A stretch of 64,000 nt of DNA from Peptacetobacter hiranonis. Its GTDB lineage: Bacteria > Bacillota > Clostridia > Peptostreptococcales > Peptostreptococcaceae. The number at the start of each line of letters is the position of its first letter. Position 1 is the first letter of the stretch. Positions 21,221-30,199 of this stretch are shown here, piece by piece. The DNA is taken from positions 372,001 through 436,000 of the forward strand of contig NZ_CP036523.1 of NCBI RefSeq assembly GCF_008151785.1. The letters are read 5' to 3'. The translations under genes were made by a program, and so were the position numbers. The notes below the pieces were generated by a model that was given only the letters and a program-made list of their open reading frames with translations, was not told the DNA's origin and searched no databases.

Positions 21221-22495
21221 ATGCAGTTTAATTTAGATATGAGTATACCGCTAATTACGGTATTTTTACAGGGTGTACTAAGTTTTACATCTCCTTGTAT
21301 ACTACCACTTATTCCACTTTATTTAGGATATTTATCAGGTGGAATTAATCAAGAGGATGGAAGTTATAATAAAAAGAAACTAATTATAAACACAATATTC
21401 TTTACATTGGGGATAAGTTTATCATTCTTCATAATGGGGCTAGGAGTATCTGCGCTTAAAGAATTCTTTGCTGAATACGGAGGAATAATATCGAAAATTG
21501 GTGGAGTAATAATGATATTATTTGGGCTTTATCAGCTTGGAATATTCAAAAGATCTAATTTATTAGAAAGTGAACACAAACTTCCTTTTAAAATGGATAA
21601 AATAGCATTATCACCGATAACTGCTATAATCTTTGGATTTACATTTAGTTTTGCGTGGACACCATGCATAGGTCCAGTACTTACAAGTGTCTTAATAATG
21701 GCTGGAAGCGCTGAAACTCGGATTAAAGGATTTATGTTGATAGGTGTTTATAGTGCAGGGTTTATAATACCATTCCTATTATTAGGAATTTTCACTACAC
21801 AACTTATGAATTTAATAAAAAAATATAAAAATATAGTGAAATATACTGTTAAAATAGGAGCCTTTCTTATGATAGTAATGGGGTTATTTGTTTTTAGTGG
21901 AAAATTATCATATATGCCAAATAATACAAATAATTCTAGTAGCTCTACAGAATACTCTACAGGAAAAGATGCAACTAATTCAGACAGTGAAGAAAACGAC
22001 AAGTCAAATGGTACTGCATCGTCAAATAAATCAGAAGAAAATAAAACTCCTGCAATAGACTTTGAATTAAAGGATCAATACGGGAAAACACACAAACTAT
22101 CAGATTATAAAGGAAAGGTTGTATTTTTAAACTTCTGGGCAACATGGTGTCCTCCTTGTAAAATGGAAATGCCTGACATACAAAAAATTTATGAAAAATA
22201 CGAAAAACAGGGAGAAAAATCAGAGGTAGTTGTGCTATCTGTTGCAGCTCCAAACACACAGGATGAAAAAGACATCGACGGAATAAAAGCATTCTTAGAA
22301 GAAAATGGATACACATATCCTGTATTAATGGATGATGGAGGTTACACATTTGGTGCGTATAGAATATCATCGCTTCCAACTACATTTATGATAGACAAAG
22401 AAGGAAATGTATTTGGATATGTTCAAGGTGGACTTACTCAAGAAGCTATGGAGAGCATAATAGAGCAGACTATTACAGGAAAAAGAAAACAATAA
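21221..22495 (+). CDS. CcdA-type membrane thiol transporter fused to a TlpA/ResA-like thioredoxin
   Basis: 424 residues. The N-terminal 235 residues are a CcdA/DsbD-beta unit with about six membrane helices and the redox Cys motifs SFTSPCILPLIPLYLGYLSGG and FAWTPCIGPVL. After a Ser/Asn-rich linker (about 236-275) a thioredoxin-like domain follows with FWATWCPPCK. The protein should carry electrons across the membrane and pass them to its own outside thioredoxin domain, to reduce extracytoplasmic disulfides or defend against oxidants. ATG 21221 has a strong SD (AAAGGAGGA). The gene stands alone between the rrn terminator and its own terminator at 22542-22572. Confidence 0.92.
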   Translation: MQFNLDMSIPLITVFLQGVLSFTSPCILPLIPLYLGYLSGGINQEDGSYNKKKLIINTIFFTLGISLSFFIMGLGVSALKEFFAEYGGIISKIGGVIMILFGLYQLGIFKRSNLLESEHKLPFKMDKIALSPITAIIFGFTFSFAWTPCIGPVLTSVLIMAGSAETRIKGFMLIGVYSAGFIIPFLLLGIFTTQLMNLIKKYKNIVKYTVKIGAFLMIVMGLFVFSGKLSYMPNNTNNSSSSTEYSTGKDATNSDSEENDKSNGTASSNKSEENKTPAIDFELKDQYGKTHKLSDYKGKVVFLNFWATWCPPCKMEMPDIQKIYEKYEKQGEKSEVVVLSVAAPNTQDEKDIDGIKAFLEENGYTYPVLMDDGGYTFGAYRISSLPTTFMIDKEGNVFGYVQGGLTQEAMESIIEQTITGKRKQ

Positions 22496-22541
22496 CAAAA
22501 CAATAAAAAATTAATAGTAAAAATAAATTACGAATAAAACT

Positions 22542-22572
22542 AGAGCTAATGGGGAATAATCCTATTAGCTCT
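22542..22572 (+). terminator. Terminator after the CcdA fusion gene
   Basis: AGAGCTAATGGG / CCTATTAGCTCT stem with a 7-nt loop, then TAATTTTAA; the T-run is imperfect. Confidence 0.65.
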
Positions 22573-22580
22573 AATTTTAA

Positions 22581-22594
22581 CGAACGTATATTCG
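22581..22594 (+). promoter_or_regulatory. LexA (SOS) box upstream of uvrB
   Basis: CGAACGTATATTCG matches the Gram-positive LexA consensus CGAAC-N4-GTTCG at 9 of 10 fixed positions. It lies 85 bp before the uvrB start; a possible -10 (TATACT, 22626-22631) follows it, though no good -35 is seen. uvrBA is a usual SOS target in Firmicutes. Confidence 0.7.
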
Positions 22595-22678
22595 CGAAAT
22601 TCTATGAAATAAATTTTATTTATGATATACTAGTTTTGACAAAGACGGAAATATCTGAAAAGGACAGGTGTTTAGATT

Positions 22679-24661
22679 ATGGATAAATTTAAAATACATT
22701 CAAAATTCAAGCCAACAGGTGACCAGCCTGAAGCCATAAAGACGATATCAGATGCCATAAAAAGAAACGAAAAATTCTCGACACTACTTGGAGTAACTGG
22801 TTCGGGAAAAACATTCACTATGGCAAATATAATAGAAAATGTAAACAAACCAACACTTATACTAGCTCACAACAAAACACTTGCTGCACAGCTTTACGGG
22901 GAATTTAAAGAATTCTTCCCTGAAAATGCGGTAGAATATTTCGTATCATACTACGATTACTACCAGCCAGAAGCCTATGTAGCGAGCAGTGACACATATA
23001 TAGAAAAAGATGCAAGTATAAACGACGAAATAGACAAACTTAGACACTCTGCAACTGCTGCATTATTAGAAAGAAGAGATGTAATAATAATATCATCTGT
23101 ATCTTGCATATACGGTTTAGGGGATCCAAAAGACTACAAAGAAATGATGCTTTCACTTAGACCAGGTGATGAAAAAGACAGAGATGATGTAATAAAAAGA
23201 TTAATAGAAATACAGTATGAAAGAAATGACATAAACTTCACTCGAGGAACGTTCAGAGTTAGAGGGGATGTACTAGAAATATTCCCAGCAGGAGACGATG
23301 AAAAAGCGATAAGAGTAGAATTCTTTGGAGATGAAATAGACAGAATAACTGAAATAGACTACATAACTGGGAAAATAGTCGGAACAAGAAGCCATGTTGC
23401 AATATTCCCGGCATCTCATTATGTAACAACTCCAGAAAGAATTGAAGAAGCGATAAAAAGAATAGAGGCGGAATTAGAAGAAAGAATTCAATATTTCAAA
23501 GAAAGGGATATGTTGCTTGAAGCACAGAGAATTGAGCAAAGAACAAACTACGACATAGAAATGCTAAAAGAAATAGGGTTCTGTCAGGGAATAGAAAACT
23601 ATTCAAGACACTTAACAGGAAGAGGAGAAGGAGAAAAACCGTACACACTTATGGACTTCTTCCCAGAAGACTTCCTAATGATAGTAGACGAATCGCATGT
23701 TACAATTCCTCAGGTAAGGGGGATGTATGCAGGTGACCGCTCAAGAAAAGGATCGCTAATAGACAATGGATTTAGACTTCCATCAGCGTACGACAACAGA
23801 CCTTTAAACTTTGAAGAATTTGAAGAAAACATAAACCAGATAGTATTTACAACAGCTACACCAGGACCTTACGAAATTCAGCACAGTACAACATTTGCTG
23901 AACAGATAATAAGACCTACAGGACTACTAGACCCTGAAATAGACGTAAGACCTATCGAAAACCAGATAGATAACCTAGTACATGAAATCTATTCTGTAAT
24001 CGAAAAAGGAGAAAGAGTACTAGTAACTACACTAACTAAAAAAATGAGTGAGGACTTAACAGACTACCTAAAAGAAATTGGAATAAAAGTAAAATACCTA
24101 CACTCAGACATAGCAACACTTGAAAGAACAGAAATCATAAGGGATTTAAGAATGGGTAAATTCGACGTACTTATAGGAATTAACCTACTGAGAGAAGGGT
24201 TGGATATCCCTGAGGTATCTCTAATAGCAATATTAGATGCAGATAAAGAAGGATTTTTACGTTCTGAAACTTCTCTAATACAGACAATAGGTCGTGCTGC
24301 CAGAAATGAACATGGACGAGTAATAATGTATGCAGACAAGATAACTGACTCTATGAGAAATGCAATAGATGAAACTAAAAGAAGAAGAGAAATTCAGGAT
24401 GCGTACAACAAAGAGCATGGAATTATTCCAAAAACAGTTAAAAAAGATATACGAGCTGCAATCGAAGCTACTCAGGCTGCCGAAGAAGAGGTCGTATATG
24501 GAATTAAAGAAACTGATGATATCGACGAACTAAAAGCAAATGTTGCTAAGCTAACAGAAGAAATGATGGAAGCTGCTAAAAATCTTCAGTTTGAAAGAGC
24601 TGCGGAATTAAGAGATAAACTAAAAGAATTAGAAGAAAAAATTGCTAAAAAAGAAAAATAG
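22679..24661 (+). CDS. uvrB: Excinuclease ABC subunit B
   Basis: 660 residues, full length. UvrB is the helicase-like damage-verification subunit of nucleotide excision repair. Walker A GVTGSGKT lies at about 39-46, followed by the beta-hairpin region [21 protein letters not shown] (about 93-113). Helicase motifs include DESH (about 338), TATPG and QTIGRAARN, and the C-terminal UVR motif (about 620-655) binds UvrC. The start is ATG 22679 with AGGTG upstream. It is the first gene of the uvrBA operon, 61 nt before uvrA, under a LexA-type box. Confidence 0.98.
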   Translation: MDKFKIHSKFKPTGDQPEAIKTISDAIKRNEKFSTLLGVTGSGKTFTMANIIENVNKPTLILAHNKTLAAQLYGEFKEFFPENAVEYFVSYYDYYQPEAYVASSDTYIEKDASINDEIDKLRHSATAALLERRDVIIISSVSCIYGLGDPKDYKEMMLSLRPGDEKDRDDVIKRLIEIQYERNDINFTRGTFRVRGDVLEIFPAGDDEKAIRVEFFGDEIDRITEIDYITGKIVGTRSHVAIFPASHYVTTPERIEEAIKRIEAELEERIQYFKERDMLLEAQRIEQRTNYDIEMLKEIGFCQGIENYSRHLTGRGEGEKPYTLMDFFPEDFLMIVDESHVTIPQVRGMYAGDRSRKGSLIDNGFRLPSAYDNRPLNFEEFEENINQIVFTTATPGPYEIQHSTTFAEQIIRPTGLLDPEIDVRPIENQIDNLVHEIYSVIEKGERVLVTTLTKKMSEDLTDYLKEIGIKVKYLHSDIATLERTEIIRDLRMGKFDVLIGINLLREGLDIPEVSLIAILDADKEGFLRSETSLIQTIGRAARNEHGRVIMYADKITDSMRNAIDETKRRREIQDAYNKEHGIIPKTVKKDIRAAIEATQAAEEEVVYGIKETDDIDELKANVAKLTEEMMEAAKNLQFERAAELRDKLKELEEKIAKKEK

Positions 24662-24722
24662 AAAATAGATAAAATCTAAGCAAGTAAATTCAAATAAATA
24701 AAAGCGAAAGAAAGGAGTAGCT

Positions 24723-27563
24723 ATGCAAGAAAGAAACATTGTAATAAGAGGAGCTAGAGAAAACAACTTAAAAGGTGTAGACTTAACGCTTCCTAGAAAT
24801 AAATTCATAGTATTTACAGGACTTTCTGGATCTGGAAAATCATCTCTAGCATTCGACACAATTTATGCAGAAGGCCAGAGAAGATATGTAGAAAGTCTTT
24901 CATCATATGCAAGACAGTTCTTAGGACAGATGGAAAAACCTAACGTTGAGTATATAGAAGGACTATCTCCAGCTATATCAATAGACCAGAAAACAACATC
25001 AAAAAACCCTCGTTCAACTGTAGGTACAGTAACAGAAATATACGACTACCTAAGACTATTATTCGCAAATGCAGGTGAGGCTCACTGTGCAGTTTGTGGA
25101 AAGAAAATAAGCCGGATGACAGTTCAGGAAATAACAGATAAAATATTAGAATTTCCAGAAAGAACAAAAATCCAGATACTATCACCTATAGTTAGAGGAA
25201 AAAAAGGAACTCACAAAAAACTAATAGACAACATAAGAAAAGAAGGATTTGTCAGAATAAGGGTAGATGGAGAAAACTACGATATAAACGATGAAATAGA
25301 AATCGAAAAAAATAAAAAGCACGATATAGAAGTTGTAGTAGACAGAATAATAGTCAAACCAGGGCTAGAAAGCAGACTTGGAGACTCCCTTGAAACTGCA
25401 CTAAAATTATCTGACGGACTTGTAATTGCTCAGGTGATAGACGGAGAAGAAGTAATGTTCTCTACAAAATTTGCATGCCCAGACCATGGAATAGGTATAG
25501 AAGAATTATCTCCAAGAATGTTCTCATTCAATGCTCCATTTGGTGCATGTGAAGTTTGTAAAGGACTTGGAGAAAGTAAAGAAGTTGACCCAGACTTAGT
25601 AGTTCCAAATAAGGACTTAACTATAAAACAGGGTGCTATTGCAGCTTGGGGAGCAGCAGCTACAAACGATGAAACATACTACAGCATGATGATGAAAAGC
25701 TTGGCCGACAAATATGGTGTAGACATAGATGTTCCATTCAAAGAACTACCTGAAGATTTTGTACAAGAGCTACTATATGGAAATGGAGTAGACAGCACAA
25801 TAGTTGAATTTGAATTCGACTCAAAATTTAGTGGAAGAAAAAAATACAGAGCACATTTTGAAGGTGTTGTAACAAATATATCAAGAAGATACCAAGAAAC
25901 AAAATCAGAGTACATGAGAGATAAACTAGAAGAGTTTATGGCGGAAAGTCCTTGCCCTGTATGTAAAGGAAGAAGACTTAAAAATGAGGTTCTATCTGTA
26001 CTTGTTGGTGGAAAAAACATAATAGAAGTAACAGACTTATCTATAAATGAATTAATAGAATTTATAGATGGATTAAACGACACATTCTCAGAAAAACAGA
26101 AAATGATAGCTACTGAGATAATAAAAGAAATAAAAGCTAGAGCATCATTCCTTAGAGATGTAGGTCTTGACTATCTAAACCTATCGAGAAAAGCTGGAAC
26201 ACTTTCTGGTGGAGAAGCACAGCGTATAAGACTTGCAACTCAGATAGGTTCTGCACTTGTAGGAGTACTTTATGTACTGGACGAACCTAGTATAGGACTT
26301 CATCAGAGAGATAACGACAAGCTAATAGGAACTCTAAGAAACCTAACAGACTTAGGAAACACACTTATAGTTGTTGAACACGATGAAGATACAATGAGAG
26401 CTGCGGACTACATAGTAGACATTGGTCCTGGAGCTGGAATTCATGGTGGAGAAATAGTAGCAGAGGGAACTGCAGAAGAGATAATAAACAATCCAAACTC
26501 TATTACAGGAAAATATCTAAGTGGAGAAAAACAGATAGCAATTCCAGAAACTTTAAGAGAAGGAAATGGAAACTTCATTGAAATCAAAAAAGCATCAGAA
26601 AACAACTTAAAGAATATAAACGTAAAATTCCCACTTGGTAAATTTATCTGTGTAACTGGAGTATCTGGATCAGGAAAAAGTACACTAGTAAACGAAATAC
26701 TTTACAAAGGTGTTGCAAGTAAAGTAAATAGAGCGAGAATAAGACCAGGTAAACACAAAGAAATAACTGGAATTGAAAACATAGACAAAATAATAAACAT
26801 AGACCAGAGTCCAATAGGAAGAACACCTCGTTCAAATCCTGCTACTTATACAGGAGTATTTGACCATATAAGAGATTTATTTGCATCGACTAATGAAGCA
26901 AAAGCAAGAGGATACCAGAAAGGTAGATTTAGTTTCAATGTAAAAGGTGGAAGATGTGAGGCGTGTAAGGGAGATGGAATTATCAAAATAGAAATGCACT
27001 TCCTTCCAGATGTGTATGTTCCTTGTGAAGTATGTAAAGGGGAAAGATACAATAGAGAAACTCTACAGGTAAAATACAAAGACAAAACAATATCTGATGT
27101 ACTAGATATGAACGTAGAAGAAGCACTAGAATTCTTTGAAAACATACCAAATATAAGAAGAAAACTAGAAACTCTAATGGATGTCGGCCTATCATACATC
27201 AAACTAGGACAGCCATCTACACAGCTTTCTGGTGGGGAGGCTCAGAGAATTAAACTAGCAGCCGAACTTAGCAAACGTCCAACAGGAAAAACACTGTACA
27301 TATTAGATGAACCGACAACTGGACTTCACATGGCAGATGTAGACAAACTAATCGACGTACTTCAGAGACTTGCGGACACAGGAAATACAATAGTTGTAAT
27401 AGAGCACAACTTAGACGTAATAAAAACTTGTGACCATATAATCGACTTAGGTCCAGAAGGTGGAGACGGCGGTGGAACAATAGTTGCCACAGGAACACCA
27501 GAAGAAGTATCTAAAGTAGAAGAAAGTTACACAGGACAATTCCTAAAAAGATATTTTAAATAA
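24723..27563 (+). CDS. uvrA: Excinuclease ABC subunit A
   Basis: 946 residues, full length. UvrA is the ABC-type ATPase that finds DNA lesions and loads UvrB. There are two Walker A motifs ([12 protein letters not shown] near 32 and [13 protein letters not shown] near 646) and two LSGGEAQRI signatures. Zinc modules are visible, including [27 protein letters not shown] in the second half. SD AAAGGAG precedes ATG 24723. Glutamine codons by eye are about 20 CAG to 4 CAA, the habit of the core genes here. A terminator at 27621-27658 closes the operon, separating it from uvrC, which usually follows more closely in related genomes. Confidence 0.98.
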   Translation: MQERNIVIRGARENNLKGVDLTLPRNKFIVFTGLSGSGKSSLAFDTIYAEGQRRYVESLSSYARQFLGQMEKPNVEYIEGLSPAISIDQKTTSKNPRSTVGTVTEIYDYLRLLFANAGEAHCAVCGKKISRMTVQEITDKILEFPERTKIQILSPIVRGKKGTHKKLIDNIRKEGFVRIRVDGENYDINDEIEIEKNKKHDIEVVVDRIIVKPGLESRLGDSLETALKLSDGLVIAQVIDGEEVMFSTKFACPDHGIGIEELSPRMFSFNAPFGACEVCKGLGESKEVDPDLVVPNKDLTIKQGAIAAWGAAATNDETYYSMMMKSLADKYGVDIDVPFKELPEDFVQELLYGNGVDSTIVEFEFDSKFSGRKKYRAHFEGVVTNISRRYQETKSEYMRDKLEEFMAESPCPVCKGRRLKNEVLSVLVGGKNIIEVTDLSINELIEFIDGLNDTFSEKQKMIATEIIKEIKARASFLRDVGLDYLNLSRKAGTLSGGEAQRIRLATQIGSALVGVLYVLDEPSIGLHQRDNDKLIGTLRNLTDLGNTLIVVEHDEDTMRAADYIVDIGPGAGIHGGEIVAEGTAEEIINNPNSITGKYLSGEKQIAIPETLREGNGNFIEIKKASENNLKNINVKFPLGKFICVTGVSGSGKSTLVNEILYKGVASKVNRARIRPGKHKEITGIENIDKIINIDQSPIGRTPRSNPATYTGVFDHIRDLFASTNEAKARGYQKGRFSFNVKGGRCEACKGDGIIKIEMHFLPDVYVPCEVCKGERYNRETLQVKYKDKTISDVLDMNVEEALEFFENIPNIRRKLETLMDVGLSYIKLGQPSTQLSGGEAQRIKLAAELSKRPTGKTLYILDEPTTGLHMADVDKLIDVLQRLADTGNTIVVIEHNLDVIKTCDHIIDLGPEGGDGGGTIVATGTPEEVSKVEESYTGQFLKRYFK

Positions 27564-27620
27564 AGACAAGAAAAAGAATTCAAGTTTTTTAATTAGAAAA
27601 TTTATAAATGATTAAACATA

Positions 27621-27658
27621 AAAGGGACTGCTGCAAGATACGCAACAGTCTCTTTTTC
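27621..27658 (+). terminator. Terminator of uvrBA
   Basis: GGGACTG ... CAGTCTC stem with an inner TGC/GCA pair, followed by TTTTTCTTT. Confidence 0.8.
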
Positions 27659-27733
27659 TTTACAACAAATTTGTCTGAGGTATAATTATAATATAAAAAT
27701 ATAAGAAGAATACTACTAAAAATGGAGAAAAAA

Positions 27734-28429
27734 ATGGAACAAATTTTAATTGTAGAAGATGATTTAAGGCTCAATCAAGGATTATGCAAAGCCTTAAAAT
27801 CAGAAAATAGAAAAATTATATCTTGTATGGATTTAAAAAGTGCAAGAGAACAACTAGAAATTGACGACGTATCATTGATATTATTGGATATAAATTTGCC
27901 AGATGGAAATGGATTAGACTTTCTAAAAGAATTAAAAGAAGATGATTCAATTAGACCTGTGATTTTACTTACAGCAAATGATACAGATATGGATATTGTT
28001 GAAGGACTTGAACAAGGTGCTGATGATTACATAACAAAGCCATTTTCTCTAGCGGTTTTAAGAGCTAGGGTAAATACACAACTTAGAAAAAACGCTGCTA
28101 ATCTAAAAAATGAAAATGGAAAAAATGAAAGGATTTTTAAAATAGATCACTTTGAATTTAATTTTGATAAAATGGTATTTTTAGCTAGTGGAGAAAATGT
28201 AGAACTCAGCAAAACAGAGCAAAAGTTATTAAAAATATTAGTAGAGCATCGAGGTGGAACTGTGAGTCGTAATATGTTGATAGATTACATATGGACTGAT
28301 GGAGCAAAATATGTAGATGAAAATGCACTTTCTGTAAGTATAAAAAGACTTCGTGACAAACTTGGTGCACAGGATTATATCAAGACAGTCTATGGAATAG
28401 GGTACAGTTGGGTGAATAAAGATGAGTAA
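27734..28429 (+). CDS. OmpR-family response regulator
   Basis: 231 residues from ATG 27734, preceded 6 nt upstream by GGAG; an in-frame ATG at 27722 lies upstream of that SD. The receiver domain (1-120) has the acidic pair E8/D9/D10, phospho-acceptor D52 (LLDINLPDG) and K102 (TKPF). The winged-helix DNA-binding domain follows (about 133-228, ending YIKTVYGIGYSW). It overlaps the kinase gene by 8 nt. Glutamine codons are mostly CAA (6 of 7 by eye), opposite to the flanking uvr genes, suggesting acquisition. It probably controls the ABC transporter downstream. Confidence 0.92.
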   Translation: MEQILIVEDDLRLNQGLCKALKSENRKIISCMDLKSAREQLEIDDVSLILLDINLPDGNGLDFLKELKEDDSIRPVILLTANDTDMDIVEGLEQGADDYITKPFSLAVLRARVNTQLRKNAANLKNENGKNERIFKIDHFEFNFDKMVFLASGENVELSKTEQKLLKILVEHRGGTVSRNMLIDYIWTDGAKYVDENALSVSIKRLRDKLGAQDYIKTVYGIGYSWVNKDE

Positions 28430-29321
28430 ATTTATTGTAGTATTTGCGTCGATTAGTATAATTGTAGCTTTTATTGTTGTTTTAAAAAATCATGTACGCA
28501 CTAAAAGAACTATGGATACACTTGAAAAAATGATAGACTCTGCAGCTGATGGTGAATACTCAGAAACAAAATTCGACGAAAGTAGATTGTCCGCATTAGA
28601 AACAAAGTTCTCTAATTATCTATCCTCATCAAGCACCTCATCTAAAAATATTATGAAGGAAAAAGAAAAGATAAAAACTCTGATTTCTGATATATCACAT
28701 CAGACCAAGACTCCGATTTCAAATCTTATTTTGTACAGCGAACTAATAGAAGAAGGAGATTTATCTGAAGATATGCGCTCTAATGTTGAAGCAATTAAAC
28801 AACAAGCTGAAAAACTAGAATTCTTAATAAAATCTCTTGTAAAACTTTCAAGATTGGAAAATGGAATTTTAAACTTATCGCCAATAAAAGAAGAAATTCA
28901 ACCTATGTTACAAGATATATACGAACAGTATATATCTAAAGCAATAGGTAAAAATCTAGAATTAAATATTGAAAAGACGACATCAAAAGCTACTTTTGAC
29001 AGAAAGTGGACTACAGAAGCACTAGGAAATATTGTAGATAATGCAATAAAATATACAAATAGCGGGGAAATAAATATTAAAGTACATGAGTACGAAATTT
29101 TTACAAGAATTGACATATCAGACACAGGAATTGGGATATCTGAGTCCGAGCAAGCAGAAGTATTTTCACGTTTTTATCGCTCTCAATCAGTACACAACGA
29201 TGAAGGCGTGGGAATAGGACTTTACCTAACAAGAGAAATTATCTCTAGTGAGGGTGGATATATAAAACTAACATCAGAACTTGGAGTAGGGTCTACATTT
29301 TCTGTATATATTCCGAGATAG
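28422..29321 (+). CDS. Sensor histidine kinase with a single N-terminal membrane helix
   Basis: 299 residues. One hydrophobic helix (about 4-22) is followed directly by a cytoplasmic HisKA domain with H93 (ISDISHQTKTP) and a HATPase domain with N box NIVDNAIKYTN, DTGIGIS and GVGIGLYLTREI. There is no extracellular sensor domain, so the signal is probably sensed in the membrane or relayed by the neighbouring ABC permease, as in peptide-sensing systems. It overlaps the regulator gene by 8 nt. A strong hairpin with a T-run (29391-29438) separates it from the ABC genes, so the two halves of the cassette may be transcribed separately. Confidence 0.9.
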   Translation: MSKFIVVFASISIIVAFIVVLKNHVRTKRTMDTLEKMIDSAADGEYSETKFDESRLSALETKFSNYLSSSSTSSKNIMKEKEKIKTLISDISHQTKTPISNLILYSELIEEGDLSEDMRSNVEAIKQQAEKLEFLIKSLVKLSRLENGILNLSPIKEEIQPMLQDIYEQYISKAIGKNLELNIEKTTSKATFDRKWTTEALGNIVDNAIKYTNSGEINIKVHEYEIFTRIDISDTGIGISESEQAEVFSRFYRSQSVHNDEGVGIGLYLTREIISSEGGYIKLTSELGVGSTFSVYIPR

Positions 29322-29390
29322 ATGAAATCTAACAAAACTGTTAGATTTGATATATTTCTAGAAAGAATGTGGAAAGATTTGTATGAGATA

Positions 29391-29438
29391 ATCTGTATAT
29401 AGAGATGAAGGAACATCTTTTATATACAGATTTTTTTT
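29391..29438 (+). terminator. Terminator between kinase and ABC genes
   Basis: ATCTGTATATAGAGATG pairs with CATCTTTTATATACAGAT (small bulge), 5-nt loop, then eight T residues. It splits the regulator-kinase unit from the transporter unit. Confidence 0.8.
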
Positions 29439-29517
29439 AGAAACATAAATTTTGGAATTAGAATAATAAATTTCTACATATAACTCTAAGAAAATTTATG
29501 TTGTGGAGGTGTGAGAT

Positions 29518-30186
29518 ATGAAAATTTTACAAGCAGAGAATTTAATAAAGATTTATGGCTCAGGTGAGAATGAAGTCCATGCACTAGATGGAGTTAATTT
29601 TTCAGTAGAAAAAGGAGAATTTGTTGCTATTGTTGGAACATCAGGATCTGGGAAATCAACATTATTACATATACTAGGTGGGCTAGATAGACCTACATCA
29701 GGAAATGTAGCAGTAGACAATAGAAATATTTTCTCTTTAAAAGATGAGGAGCTAACTATTTTCAGACGTAGAAAAATTGGATTTGTATTCCAAAATTATA
29801 ACCTAGTTCCTGTTTTAAACGTATATGAAAATATTGTACTTCCAATCCAACTTGATGGGAAAGAGCCAGATGCAGATTATATCAAAAGTATAATTGAAAC
29901 ACTGGGAATAGAAAGTAAATTGGATAACCTTCCAAATAACTTATCAGGTGGTCAGCAACAACGTGTAGCAATTGCAAGGGCACTAGCCTCAAAACCAGCT
30001 ATAATACTTGCCGATGAGCCAACAGGAAACCTTGACTCAAAAACAAGTCAAGATGTATTGGGATTATTAAAAGTAACTAGTCAAAAATATGCACAAACAA
30101 TAGTAATGATTACCCACAATGAAGAAATTGCTCAGTTAGCAGACCGTATAATTCGTATTGAAGACGGTAAAATTGTAGAGCATTAG
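29518..30186 (+). CDS. ABC transporter ATPase (MacB/LolD/SalX type)
   Basis: 222 residues, complete. Walker A is [12 protein letters not shown] (about 40-51), the Q loop FVFQNYNLVPVLNVYENI, signature LSGGQQQRVAIARAL and Walker B IILADEPTGNLD, with the switch His in MITHN. This is the ATPase partner of the FtsX-domain permease encoded 13 nt downstream. Such pairs usually expel or detach antimicrobial peptides or move lipoproteins rather than import solutes. SD GGAGGTG precedes ATG 29518. CAA and CGT codons are frequent here, unlike the flanking core genes. Confidence 0.93.
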   Translation: MKILQAENLIKIYGSGENEVHALDGVNFSVEKGEFVAIVGTSGSGKSTLLHILGGLDRPTSGNVAVDNRNIFSLKDEELTIFRRRKIGFVFQNYNLVPVLNVYENIVLPIQLDGKEPDADYIKSIIETLGIESKLDNLPNNLSGGQQQRVAIARALASKPAIILADEPTGNLDSKTSQDVLGLLKVTSQKYAQTIVMITHNEEIAQLADRIIRIEDGKIVEH

Positions 30187-30199
30187 GGGGGTGGCAGTT